Below, piece by piece: positions 32,765 to 43,128 of a DNA stretch of 64,000 nucleotides. The stretch covers positions 126,084,943 to 126,148,942 of the forward strand of contig NC_088791.1 of the NCBI RefSeq assembly GCF_011386835.1, read 5' to 3'. The first letter of the stretch is position 1. Each line of letters opens with the position of its first letter. The stretch comes from Chrysemys picta bellii. Taxonomy: Eukaryota; Chordata; Testudines; Emydidae. The notes beneath the pieces are model-generated. The model worked only from the letters and a program-made list of their open reading frames with translations, made no database searches and was not told where the DNA came from. The translations under genes and the position numbers were made by a program.

Positions 32765-35521
32765 CCTTTATACACAAATGCAAGAAGCCTGGGAAACAAG
32801 CAGGGAGAACTGGAAGTCTTGGCACAGTCAGGGAACTATGATGTGATTGGAATAACAGAGACTTGGTGGGATAACTCACATGACTGGAGTACTGTCATGG
32901 ATGGATATAAACTGTTCAGGAAGGACAGGCAGGGCAGAAAAGGTGGGGGAGTTGCGTTGTATGTAAGAGAGGAGTATGACTGCTCAGAGCTCCGGTATGA
33001 AACTGCAGAAAAACCTGAGAGTCTCTGGATAAAGTTGAGAAGTGTGAGGAGCAACAAGGGTGATGTCGTGGTTGGAGTCTGCTATAGACCACCAGACCAG
33101 GGGAATGAGGTGGACGAGGCTTTCTTCTGGCAACTAGCAGAAGTTGCTAGATCGCAGGCCCTGGTTCTCATGGGAGACTTTAATCACCCTGATATCTGCT
33201 GGGAGAGCAATACAGCGGTGCACAGGCAATCCAGGAAATTTTTGGATCGTGTAGGGGACAATTTCCTGGTGCAAGTGCTGGAGGAACCAACTAGGGGCAA
33301 AGCTTTTCTTGACCTGCTACTCACAAACAGGGAAGAACTAGTAGGGGAAGCAAAAGTGGATGGGAACCTGGGAGGCAGTGACCATGAGATGGTCGAGTTC
33401 AGGATCCTGACACAAGGAAGAAAGGAGAGCAGCAGAATACGGACCCTGGACTTCAGAAAAGCAGACTTTGACTCCCTCAGGGAACAGATGGGCAGGATCC
33501 CCTGGGAGAATAACATGAAGGGCAAAGGGGTCCAGGAGAGCTGGCTGTATTTTAAAGAATCCTTATTGAGGTTGCAGGAACAAACCATCCCGATGTGTAG
33601 AAAGAATGGTAAATATGGCAGGCGACCAGCTTGGCTAAACAGTGAAATCCTTGCTGATCTTAAACGCAAAAAAGAAGCTTACAAGAAGTGGAAGATTGGA
33701 CAAATGACCAGGGAGGAGTATAAAAATATTGCTCAGGCGTGCAGGAGTGAAATCAGGAAGGCCAAATCACACTTGGAGTTGCAGTTAGCAAGAGATGTTA
33801 AGAGTAACAAGAAGGGTTTCTTCAGGTATGTTAGCAACAAGAAGAAAATCCAGGAAAGTGTGGGCCCCTTACTGAATGAGGGAGGCAACCTAGTGACCGA
33901 GGATGTGGAAAAAGCTAATGTACTCAATGATTTTTTTGCCTCTGTCTTCACGCACAAGGTCAGCTCCCAGATTGCTGCACTGGGCAGTACAGCATGGGGA
34001 GAAGGTGACCAACCCTCTGTGGAGAAAGAAGTGGTTCGGGACTATTTAGAAAAACTGGACGTGCACAAGTCCATGGGGCCGGATGCGCTGCATCCGAGGG
34101 TGCTAAAGGAGTTGGCGGGTGAGATTGCAGAGCCATTAGCCATTATTTTTGAAAACTCATGGCGATCGGGGGAGGTCCCAGATGACTGGAAAAAGGCTAA
34201 TGTAGTGCCCATCTTTAAAAAAGGGAAGAAGGAGGATCCGGGGAACTACAGGCCAGTCAGCCTCACCTCAGTCCCTGGAAAAATCATGGAGCAGGTCCTC
34301 AAGGAATCAATTATGAAACATTTAGAGGAGAGGAAAGTGATCAGGAACAGTCAGCATGGATTCACGAAGGGGAAGTCGTGCCTGACTAACCTAATTGCCT
34401 TCCATGATGAGATAACTGGCTCTGTGGATGAGGGGAAAGCAGTGGATGTGTTATTCCTTGACTTTAGCAAAGCTTTTGATACAGTCTCCCACAGTATTCT
34501 TGCCGCCAAGTTAAAGAAGTATGGGCTGGATGAATGGACTGTAAGGTGGATAGAAAGCTGGCTAGATCATCGGGCTCAACGGGTAGTGATCAATGGCTCC
34601 ATGTCTAGTTGGCAGCCGGTTTCAAGCGGAGTGCCCCAAGGGTCGGTCCTGGGGCCGGTTTTGTTTAATATCTTTATTAATGATCTGGAGGATGGTGTGG
34701 ACTGCACTCTCAGCAAGTTTGCAGATGACACTAAACTAGGAGGCGTGGTAGATACACTAGAGGGTAGGGATCGGATACAGAGGGACCTAGACAAATTAGA
34801 GGATTGGGCCGAAAAAAACCTGATGAGGTTCAACAAGGACAAGTGCAGAGTCCTGCACTTAGGACGGAAGAATCCCATGCACTGCTACAGACTAGGGACC
34901 GAATGGCTAGGTAGCAGTTCTGCAGAAAAGGACCTAGGGGTCACAGTGGACGAGAAGCTGGATATGAGTCAACAGTGTGCTCTTGTTGCCAAGAAGGCTA
35001 ACGGCATTTTGGGCTGTATAAGTAGGGGCATTGCCAGCAGATCGAGGAACGTGATCGTTCCCCTTTATTCGACATTGGTGAGGCCTCATCTGGAATACTG
35101 TGTCCAGTTTTGGGCCCCACACTACAAGAAGGATGTGGAGAAATTGGAAAGAGTCCAGCGGAGGGCAACAAAAATGATTAGGGGTCTGGAGCACATGACT
35201 TATGAGGAGAGGCTGAGGGAACTGGGATTGTTTAGTCTCCAGAAGAGAAGAATGAGGGGGGATTTGATAGCAGCCTTCAACTACCTGAAGGGGGGTTCCA
35301 AAGAGGATGGAGCTCGGCTGTTCTCAGTGGTGGCAGATGATAGAACAAGGAAAAATGGTCTCAAGTTGCAGTGGGGGAGGTCCAGGTTGGATATCAGGAA
35401 AAACTATTTCACTAGGAGGGTGGTGAAACACTGGAATGCGTTACCTAGGGAGGTGGTGGAATCTCCTTCCTTGGAGGTTTTTAAGGCCCGGCTTGACAAA
35501 GCCCTGGCTGGGATGATTTAG
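32765..35521 (+). CDS. CR1 ORF2: endonuclease-reverse transcriptase
   Basis: 918 codons open without interruption. No ATG is present at the start: the frame enters from the truncated 5' end through an [11 protein letters not shown] block, so this copy lacks its native start. The APE-type endonuclease domain comes first, with the LYTNARS Asn, a [10 protein letters not shown] block (~32844), GVCYRPP, GDFNHPD (~33174) and SDHEM (~33378). The reverse transcriptase follows, with DFSKAFD (34460-34480), [10 protein letters not shown] (~34630) and the catalytic FADD (34718-34729). A C-terminal region with [12 protein letters not shown] and [18 protein letters not shown] closes the protein. It would nick target DNA and copy LINE RNA (family knowledge). 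Whether it is expressed from this truncated copy is doubtful. Confidence 0.93.
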   Translation, partial: PLYTNARSLGNKQGELEVLAQSGNYDVIGITETWWDNSHDWSTVMDGYKLFRKDRQGRKGGGVALYVREEYDCSELRYETAEKPESLWIKLRSVRSNKGDVVVGVCYRPPDQGNEVDEAFFWQLAEVARSQALVLMGDFNHPDICWESNTAVHRQSRKFLDRVGDNFLVQVLEEPTRGKAFLDLLLTNREELVGEAKVDGNLGGSDHEMVEFRILTQGRKESSRIRTLDFRKADFDSLREQMGRIPWENNMKGKGVQESWLYFKESLLRLQEQTIPMCRKNGKYGRRPAWLNSEILADLKRKKEAYKKWKIGQMTREEYKNIAQACRSEIRKAKSHLELQLARDVKSNKKGFFRYVSNKKKIQESVGPLLNEGGNLVTEDVEKANVLNDFFASVFTHKVSSQIAALGSTAWGEGDQPSVEKEVVRDYLEKLDVHKSMGPDALHPRVLKELAGEIAEPLAIIFENSWRSGEVPDDWKKANVVPIFKKGKKEDPGNYRPVSLTSVPGKIMEQVLKESIMKHLEERKVIRNSQHGFTKGKSCLTNLIAFHDEITGSVDEGKAVDVLFLDFSKAFDTVSHSILAAKLKKYGLDEWTVRWIESWLDHRAQRVVINGSMSSWQPVSSGVPQGSVLGPVLFNIFINDLEDGVDCTLSKFADDTKLGGVVDTLEGRDRIQRDLDKLEDWAEKNLMRFNKDKCRVLHLGRKNPMHCYRLGTEWLGSSSAEKDLGVTVDEKLDMSQQCALVAKKANGILGCISRGIASRSRNVIVPLYSTLVRPHLEYCVQFWAPHYKKDVEKLERVQRRATKMIRGLEHMTYEERLRELGLFSLQKRRMRGDLIAAFNYLKGGSKEDGARLFSVVADDRTRKNGLKLQWGRSRLDIRKNYFTRRVVKHWNALPREVVESPSLEVFKARLDKALAGMI

Positions 35522-35608
35522 CTGGGAATTGGTCCTGCTTTGAGCAGGGGGTTGGACTAGATGACCTCTTGAGGTCCCTTCCAACTCTGATATTCTATGA
35601 TTCTATGA
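32765..35608 (+). mobile_element. CR1 LINE, 5'-truncated, intact ORF2
   Basis: Starts within the first codons of the endonuclease domain and runs through the stop at 35521 and a short 3' UTR to the tail ATTCTATGATTCTATGA at 35592-35608. ORF1 and the 5' UTR are absent, the usual result of incomplete reverse transcription. Lack of any stop or frameshift over 2.7 kb suggests a recent insertion. Small open frames on the opposite strand are shadows. Confidence 0.93.
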
Positions 35609-35844
35609 AAGCTTGAGAGGCCCCGCCTCTTCCGGTTGAGGCCACGACCCCTCAGGACTCCGGCAGTACCTGTAAGTTACTTTCACCCCTGAGACAGGCC
35701 CTGGTCTGTAGCGTTATGTTCTAATCTAAACAGACAAAGGGTGAGAGAGGAGACAGCAGCGCAGAGGGGACGTGAGCAGCAGGTCAGTGGCACAGCTGGC
35801 ACTAGAACCCAGGTCTCTGAGTCGCCATGCCCCAGCCCCTAGAG

Positions 35845-36575
35845 CAGGGGCGGGGAAACTTTTTGGCCTGAGGGCTACATTGGGTTTCTGAAATTGTATG
35901 GAGGGCGGGTTAGCGGAGACTGTGCCTCCCCAAACAGCCAGGGTGGCCCAGCCCCCACCTCCTATCCAACCCCCCCTGCTTCTTGCCCCCTGACAGCTCC
36001 CCTGGGCTGACTCCTGCCCCATCCAGCCCCCCCCCATTCCCTGCCCCCTGATGGGCCCCCTGGGACCCCTACTCCATCCACCCCTCCCTGGCCCCTGACT
36101 GCCCCCAGATCCCCCCCACCCCTGACTGCCCCCCACTGCCCCATCCAACCCCCCCTCATTCCTGACACGTGCCCCAGGACCCCTGCCCCCATTCAACCCC
36201 CTGTTCCCTGCCCTCTGACCGCCCCGACCCCTATCCACAGCCCCGCCCCCTGACCACCACCCTGAACTCCCCTGCCCTCTATCCAACCCCCCCTGCTCCC
36301 TGCCCCCTTACTGCGCTGCCTGGAGCACCGGTGGCTGGCGGCACTACAGCTGCGCCACCCGACAGGAGCCAGCCACGCCACCGTGCAGCACAGAGCACCG
36401 GGTCAGGCCATGGCTCTGCAGCTGCGCTGCCCGGCAAGAACTCGCAGCTCCACTGCCCAGAGCATTGCGCCAGTAGCGTACTGAACTGAGGCAGTGGGAG
36501 AGGGGGCTAGCCTCCTGGGCCGGAGCTCAGGGGCCGGGCAGGACAGTCCCGCAGGCCGTAGTTTGCCTATCTCTA
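35845..36575 (+). mobile_element. hAT-type non-autonomous element
   Basis: Left end CAGGGGCGGGGAAACTTTTT and right end GTAGTTTGCCTATCTCTA are degraded inverted termini. Flanks CCCTAGAG and GCCTAGAC match at 6 of 8 positions, fitting an old 8-bp target duplication. The middle (35950-36330) is extremely C-rich and opens long artefactual frames on both strands, such as 35726-36286. Confidence 0.7.
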
Positions 36576-38268
36576 GCCTAGACTTTGCTGCTTCCCTAGG
36601 CAAGGGAGCATTGCTCATGTATTATTCCTTGCTGTAGAATTATAGGTGCCTTTTCAACATAGTTCTAGGAAAAGTCTCACAACAAAACAAGAAAAAGCCA
36701 TTCACGCTAACATACTTGAATAGTAGGTTAGACTAGAGCTGGGGAATAGGGTGAGGGGACGTCAAGGAGGTGGTTATGGCTGCTGTCTACGCTCCCACCT
36801 GAGTTACAGCAATCTGCCCTTATTTGCCCCAGATGTCTGTAGTCCTCAGAAGCCCATTTACCAACTGGGGATAACTGGAGACCACTATGCTCCTGCCTTT
36901 CCCCCCAAACCACTCCCCTGCGCCAGGGGCTGTGGGGAAGGAGGCCAGTTACACCAGCTCTTTGCTCACCGGGACTGCACCACAGCAGAGGAATCCCCAG
37001 CAAGGCTCTTGCATGGCCTGAGTCGTGTGCAGAGAGCGTAATGAGGCAGAATCTATCCTGTTAGCTGATGCCAGGGAGGGATTTATGGATATCACTGGGA
37101 ACGGGATTTTACAGTTGAGTCAGATGACTAAATTCCTGAAATCTGAGCGATGGAGAGAGAAGTGGATGGTCAAGTTTTGAAGGCAGCAACTCAAATCTTG
37201 TGTCCAATGTGATTTTTAATGTATGAACAATTAGACATGAACTCTTAGGGGTGTTCGGTCTTGGCCTAACTCTGATCCCACTGAAGTCAATGATAAAACT
37301 CCCATTTGTTTCAATGAAAGCAGAATTAGGCCAATCTTGAGCGATCTTGAAAAACCCTTCCCTTAGATTATTACGGTTGAGGGATATACCAACTTATGCT
37401 ATTCAAAGATAATATCTCAAGATTTGCAATAAGAATTTAGATTTGACCTATTTCACTGTCATAGTAAGTTGGGCAATTTAATATTCTTCAGACAGGTTAC
37501 TTGACTAGTAATTAAATAATGAAAACAGCCTATTCTTTCATAAATGTGCACTCTTCAGGTCCTGTGTTGTATTATTGGATTAGAGAGCTGGCTGCCTGCC
37601 TGTAACAAGATTGCCTACCTGAAATTGATCTTCTTTCAGGTAGCTCTGCCCAGAGCCAGAGGAAAGAAAAATAAAGACTAGATGTATAAGTCAAAGGTGG
37701 AATTGCGGTATTTTACAGGGCTAATAAAACCACCCCAGGTTTATGCTATTTACTTTGGCTAAGTGAGGTAGTTGAGGCTATATTTACATCATTATAGTTA
37801 AAGTTGTGTTGGCATTTCCATCCCAGGGATTTCTAATTCTGCCAGATATTTTATTCTGGAATGGAACCCAGTGTATAATGTCTAATCTCCAGCTGGAAAG
37901 ACTTTAGTTCTTTAACTAGTGTCCAGAATGCTTTCCCTTTTAAAAAATATTTTATGTGCCTAAATATTCAAACTAGTTTTGAGTAGGAAAATCAGTTTGG
38001 GGCATGTTTAGAACACAACTACTGTCTTTATTAGGCAGATTGTTGTTATGGTCATAGTCACTGGGCTGGGATCCAGGAGGTCTGGGTTTAATTCTCAGCC
38101 CTGCCACAGTTCCTGTGGAGAGCTGGTTGGGAATATTTTGATTTTGTTTTTGTCTGAAAATGACAGTTCATCAAAACCAAAACTTTGTGGGCAATTTCTC
38201 AGTTTCAATGAAAGGCTTCTCAGGTCCAGGATGGAAATTCTAGTCAAAATGAAAGCAAGAAAATAGCC
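36576..38268. other. Intergenic stretch, little recognised
   Basis: No gene found. A short CTGATCCCACTGAAGTCAATG-type degenerate repeat lies at 37264-37340. The rest is AT-rich and unclassified. Confidence 0.4.
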
Positions 38269-38402
38269 CATAGCCCAGCAGTCAGGGCATTCCCCTGAGA
38301 TGTGGGCGTTTCAGGTTCAAGTCCCTATTCTGAATCAGGCAGAGCAGGGACTTGATCCTGGGGCTCCTAAACCCAGGTGAATGCCCTGCCCACTAGGCTA
38401 TT
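38269..38402. repeat. Palindromic repeat with tRNA-like arms
   Basis: Two inverted arms of about 60 bp (38269-38328 and 38343-38402), with TAGCCCAGCAGTCAGGGCAT mirrored by ATGCCCTGCCCACTAGGCTA. The left arm includes the B-box-like GGTTCAAGTCC. Looks like a fold-back interspersed repeat; its class is unknown. Confidence 0.7.
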
Positions 38403-38423
38403 GGTAATTCAGGGGTAGGTAAC

Positions 38424-38795
38424 TGTAGCAGGGTGCTGGTGCAAAAGCACCTAATTAGCCCCTGCCCAGTCAGCTCCAATCAGGGGAAACCAATTGGGGC
38501 TGATGGAAAAGGCCTGATGCCGGCCTGAGGATTGGCAACACCTGCTGACCTGACAGGCCAAGGGCTATAAAGGCTGGGAGGGAGCCAGGCAGCCAGGGAG
38601 GGAACTGGAGGCCTCATAGCTGAAGGCTGACTCTGCCTGCAAAGGAGGTGACTAATCCTGTCAAGCTTATAAATAGAGGGGCACTGGTGATGGGATAACC
38701 TTTAGTAAATAAAGACACGTTGCACAATCTCCCTGAGTCTTATTGGGGCACCAAGCGGGCCCCAGGAAGAGGGGTGGGTCGTGAACCCTGTTACA
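38424..38795 (+). mobile_element. Solo LTR (372 bp) with 5-bp target duplication
   Basis: Begins TGTAGCAGGG and ends CCCTGTTACA, near-perfect inverted ends, flanked by GTAAC at 38419-38423 and 38796-38800. A TATAAA at 38566-38571 and an AATAAA at 38708-38713 are spaced and ordered as U3-R-U5 signals on +. No internal retroviral or retrotransposon sequence remains, so this is the product of LTR-LTR recombination. Family not identified. Confidence 0.88.
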
Positions 38796-38800
38796 GTAAC

Positions 38801-39925
38801 AGAGGTGCTTTTTCCCACCCCTTATGAAAAATTTCAAAATGTCTCAGCTTTGTTCTAAGTGGAGCCAAAATAAATTTCAAAGCCTCAGTTTTTCTCAAAA
38901 CAGAATTCTTTCCAACCAGCCCTATTGCTATGCGAGTTGGGCAAGTAACTCAACCTTTCCATGCCTCAGGTCCCCACTGTGAAATGGGGATAACACCACT
39001 TGACTTCTACTCTTTGTCCTTTTTGTCTATTTAATTGGTGAGCTCTTTGTGGCATAGACTGTCTGTTACTCCACATTTATACAGGCTCTAGCAAAATCGG
39101 GCCTTAGTTTCACTTGTATACTCTAGCTACTATTATAATACAGATAAATAATTTCTTAGGTCTACAATGTTCTATGGAGGCTATTTAGTCCCATAGAAAG
39201 ATAAAGTTGTTGCCCTAAAAAGCTTACAGTTTTGTGACAAATGAGATCTGTCCAAGAGTCCGATACAAAGAAGAATTAATGGTATAAAATTAATCATCTA
39301 AAGCCTTATTCTTAAAAGCAGACTGAGCTTCAGCTTGACAAGCTCCAGCTAAGACAAGTAACACAGAAAAGCAAGATCGTTAGGCTACCTTAAAGAGGCA
39401 ATCTTTATTTGGAACCTGGGAATTGCCAGACTGGATCAGACCCAAGGTCTGTCTAGTGCAGTACTGTATCCTGTGTCCAACTGTGGTCAGCACCAGACGC
39501 TTCAGAAGAAACTGTGGAAGATAAATTTGAGATAATCTGCCCAGTCCCCCCCACACACACAAGAGCTCATCCCAATTTCTAATACTTAGCAGAGCCAATA
39601 CTATCTGATCATGTAATTAAAGGGTCTATTATAATGCATGCATACAAGAATAATGCACAGGCAACCTTAATTCAAGCATTCTATAACTTTTGAGTGTTTG
39701 ACTTTGCAACATGTTTTAATGTTTTTTGTATGTAAATCCATATACTTCTTCTTCCTTATCAATCACCTTTCTAATCTGTATCTAATCCAGTCTTTCTTCA
39801 TAAAGACTTTTTAATGCGATTGAATCATTTTAACTAGCCTTCTGTGGATCCCCTCAAGTTCTGTAGTATCCTTTTTCAGATGCGGTGCTCAGAGAATTCC
39901 AGATGAGCTGCACCTTTGATTTCAT
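38801..39925. other. Intergenic stretch
   Basis: No gene recognised. 39035-39150 contains a degenerate copy of the TTTGTACAG...CTAGCA repeat. A minus-strand open frame at 39380-39598 has no signature. Confidence 0.4.
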
Positions 39926-39945
39926 ATATATATATATATATATAT
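39926..39945. repeat. (TA)n microsatellite
   Basis: About ten TA units directly preceding the terminus of a hAT-type element. Confidence 0.95.
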
Positions 39946-40154
39946 TAGGGCTGTCAAGCGAATAAAAAAATTAATTGCAATTAATCACGCTGTTAAACTA
40001 TAATAGAATACCATTTATTTAAATACATTGATTTCAGTTACAACACAGAACACAGTGTAAAGTGCTCACTTTCTATTTATTTTTGATTACAAATATTTGC
40101 ACTGTAAAAAAATCAAAAGAAATAGTATTTTTCAATTCACCTAATACAAGTACT

Positions 40155-41639
40155 CTGTGGATGAGGGGAAAGCAGTGGACGTGTTATTCCTTAACTTTAG
40201 CAAAGCTTTTGATACGGTCTCCCATAGTATTATTGCGGCAAGTTAAAGTAGTATGGGATGGAAGAATGAACTATAAGATGGATAGAAAGCTGGCTAGATC
40301 ATCAGGCTCAACGGGTAGTGATCAAAGGCTCCATGTCTAGTTGGCAGCTGTATCAAGCAGAGTGCCCCAAGGGTCGATCCTGGGCCGGGTTTTGTTCAAT
40401 ATCATAATTAATGATCTGGAGGATGGCATGGATTGCACCTTCAGCAAGTTTGCAGATGACACTAAATTGGGAGGAGTGGTAGATACACTGTAGGGTAGGA
40501 ATAGGATTCAGAGGGACCTAGACAAATTAGAGGATTGGGCCAAAAGAAACCTGATGAGGTTCAACAAGGACAAGTGCAGAGTCCTGCACTTAGGATGGAA
40601 GAATCCCATGCACTGCTACAGACTAGGGACTGACTGGCTGGGCAGCAGTTCTGCAGAAAAGGACCTAGGGGTTACAGTGGATGAGAAGCTGGATATGAGT
40701 CAACACTGTGCCCTTGTTGCCAAGAAGGCTAATGGCATTTTGGGCTCTATAAGTAGGAGCATTGCCAGCAGATCGAGGGATGTGATCATTCCCCTCTGCT
40801 CGGCATTGGTGAGGCCGCAACTGGAGTACTGTGTCCAGTTTTGGACCCCACACTACAAGAAGGATGTGGAAAAATTGGAAAGAGTCCAGTGGAGGGCAAC
40901 AAAAATGGTTAGGGGGCTGGAGCACATGATTTATGAGGAGAGGCTGAGGTAACTGGGATTATTTAGTCTGCAGAAGAGAAGAATGAGGGGGGATTTGATA
41001 GCTACTTTCAACTACCTGAAAGGGGGTTCCAAAGAGTATGGATCTAGACCAGGGGTCAACCTTTCAGAAGTGGTGTGCCGAGTCTTTATTTATTCACTCT
41101 AATGTAAGGTTTCGCATGCCAGTAATACATTTTAATGTTTTTAGAAGGTCTCTTTCTATAAGTCTATAATATATAACTAAACTATTGTTGTATGTATAGT
41201 AAATAACTTTTTTAATATGTTTAAGAAGCTTCATTTAAAATTAAATTAAAATGCAGAGCCCCCCCGGACCGGTGGCCAGGACCCAGGCAATGTGAGTGCC
41301 ACTGAAAATCAGCTCGTGTCCCGCCTTCAGCACACGTGCCATAGGTTGCCTACCCCTGATCTAGACTGTTCTCAGTGGTACCAGATGACAGAACAAGGAG
41401 TAATGGTCTCAAGTTGCAGTGGGGGAGGTTTAGATTGGATATTAGGAAAAGTTTTTTCACTAGGAGGGTGGTGAAGTACTGGAATTGGTTACCTGGGGAG
41501 GTGGTGGAATCTCCTTCCTTAGAGGTTTTTAAGGTCAGGCTTGACAAACCCTGGCTGGGATGATTTAGTTGGGGATTGGTTCTGCTTTGAGCAGGGGGTT
41601 GGACTAGATGACCTTCCAACCCTGATATTCTATGATTCT
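40155..41639 (+). mobile_element. CR1 LINE, 5'-truncated, carrying a hAT insertion
   Basis: Flanked by AAGTACT at 40148-40154 and 41640-41646, a 7-bp target duplication confirmed by the empty site in the neighbouring hAT copy. It begins in the RT domain ([17 protein letters not shown]), carries several stops and frameshifts, keeps a long C-terminal ORF2 block (40554-40952) and ends with the TTCTATGATTCT tail. A 309-bp hAT element sits inside it. Confidence 0.92.
41050..41358. mobile_element. hAT non-autonomous element inside the CR1
   Basis: 309 bp from CAGGGGTCAACCTTTCAG to GGTTGCCTACCCCTG, inverted termini, flanked by the exact 8-bp duplication ATCTAGAC (41042-41049 and 41359-41366). Removing it restores a CR1 reading like 35305-35330 of the intact copy. 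No coding capacity. Confidence 0.93.
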
Positions 41640-41948
41640 AAGTACTGTAGTGCAATCTCTTTATCGTGAAAGTTGACCTTACAAATGTAGAATTATGTAC
41701 AAAAAAACCTTCATTCAAAAATAAAACAATCTAAAATTTTAGAGCCTGCTATGGGCTGACGCACTCGTATTTCTGGAGATTGGTGGTTTCATCATAATGC
41801 TTAGTACAGATTTGATCATGTCAACAAATTCTGTCAAAATTGCTTGCTAGTCACAGATGTAAGAGTCTAGGTACTGGTGTCTTCTTTAAATATTTATCAA
41901 GTCCTTGGTCCAGAAATTAGGGATAAGGAGAAAATTACATAGATACAA

Positions 41949-42968
41949 ATTAGGGCTGTCAAGCGATTAAAAAAAATAATCAGGCAATTAATCACATGAT
42001 TAAACAATAATAGAATATCATTTAAATATTTCTTCATGTTTTTCTACATTTTCAAATATATTGATTTAAATTATAACAGAATAAAAAGTGTACAGTGCTC
42101 ACTCTATATTTATTTACAAATATTTGCACTGTAAAAAACAAAAGAAATAGTATTTTTCAGTTCACCTAATACAAGTACTGTAGTGCAATCACGACAGTTG
42201 AACTTACAAATGTAGAATTGTACAAAAAAAACTGCATTCAAAAATAAAACAATGTAAAACTTTAGAGCCTACAAGTCCACTAAGTCCTATTTCTTGTTCA
42301 GCCAATCGCTCAGACAAACAAGTTTGTTTACGTTTGCAGGAAGTAATGCTGCTTCTTGTTCACAATGTCACCTGAAAGTGCTAGATGCACCTAAGATTCA
42401 TATGTCCCTTCATGCTTCAACCACCATTCCAGGGGTCATGCATCCATGATGATGACGGGTTCTGATCGATAACAATCCAAAGCAGTGCGGACCGACACAT
42501 GTTCGTTTTCATTATCTGAGTCGGATGCCACCAGCAGAAGGTTGATTTTCTTTTTTGATGGTTTGGATTCTCTAGTTTCCGCATCCGAGTGTTGTTCTTT
42601 TAAGACATCTGAAAGCATGCTCCACGCCTCGTCCCTTTCAGACTTTGGAAGGCACTTCATATTCTTAAACCTTGGGTCTAGTACTGTAGCTATCTTTAGA
42701 AACCTCACACTGGTACTTTCTTTGCATTTTGTCAAATCTGCAGTGAAAGTGTTCTTAAAATGAACAACATGTGCTGGGTCATCATCTGAGACAGCTATAA
42801 CATGAAATATATGGCAGAATGCGGGTAAAACAGAGCAGGGACATACAATTCTCCCTCAAGGAGTTCAGTCACAAATTTTATTTACGCATTATTTTTTTTA
42901 ATGAGCGTCATCAGCATGGAAGCATGTCCTCTGGAATGGTGGCCGAAGCATGAAGGCGCATACGAATG
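41949..42968 (-). mobile_element. hAT-type element, second copy, with transposase remnant
   Basis: Starts with the same TAGGGCTGTCAAGCG terminus as 39946, in the same direction. The interior carries a minus-strand hAT transposase C-terminal fragment. The distal part is missing from 42969, where another TIR element begins. Internally deleted and inactive. Confidence 0.8.
42436..42735 (-). pseudogene. hAT transposase C-terminal fragment
   Basis: The minus-strand frame has VRFLKIATVLDPRFKNMKCL and PKSERDEAWSML, typical of the late catalytic-domain region of hAT (ZBED-like) transposases, then a Lys/Asp-rich linker with LLLVASDSDNENEH and a short RTALDCYRSEP block. The catalytic core upstream and the C-terminal dimerisation domain are absent or out of frame. 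On the same strand, DDPAHVVHF-like sequence is recognisable further upstream near 42765. It is a relic; no function is expected. Confidence 0.75.
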
Positions 42969-43128
42969 TTTAGTAGGGTGTCCAGATGAGGGGAAGAAAA
43001 TATCGGGACACATGGGGGGCGGGGTGCCCGCTGGCAGAGCAAAAAAAAAAGCCGAGTCCTGCCCCGGCTGAGCAAAAACACAGTGCTACCAGCGGATATC
43101 GGGACAAAATGCGCTCCGACCAATCAAA
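42969..43128. mobile_element. TIR-element copy, GGGTG(A/T)CCAGA family
   Basis: Starts TAGGGTGTCCAGATG and contains two TATCGGGACA blocks (near 43002 and 43097), the hallmark of the family at 15221 and 18938. The right terminus is eroded. It interrupts or truncates the hAT element on its left. Confidence 0.6.

Larger units (their letters stand above)
32520..35691 (+). mobile_element. hAT-type element carrying an inserted CR1
   Basis: Left end CAGAAGTGAAAGTAA (32520) and right end TTACTTTCACCCCTG (to 35691) are imperfect inverted termini flanked by exact 8-bp duplications AGACAGGC at 32512-32519 and 35692-35699, the hAT signature. The left arm (32520-about 32764) has GGTACGG-rich palindromes and repeated 'gggatttaaagggctc' units. 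The right arm is 35609-35691. The arms total only ~330 bp, so the host element was non-autonomous. The CR1 between them lands within the element. Confidence 0.85.
39946..41742 (-). mobile_element. hAT-type element, first copy, split by a CR1
   Basis: TAGGGCTGTCAAGCGAA at 39946 and the following ~200 bp match the second copy at 41949. The sequence is interrupted after 40154 by a CR1 and resumes at 41647 with GTAGTGCAATCTC, exactly as the uninterrupted second copy reads. It is truncated near 41742, after 'ttttagagcctg'. Orientation is taken from the transposase frame of the second copy. Confidence 0.85.

Noticed and set aside
35726..36286. 186-codon Gly/Arg-rich frame on the minus strand
   Set aside because: Lies in the C-rich core of a hAT element and is low complexity, with an overlapping open frame on the opposite strand.
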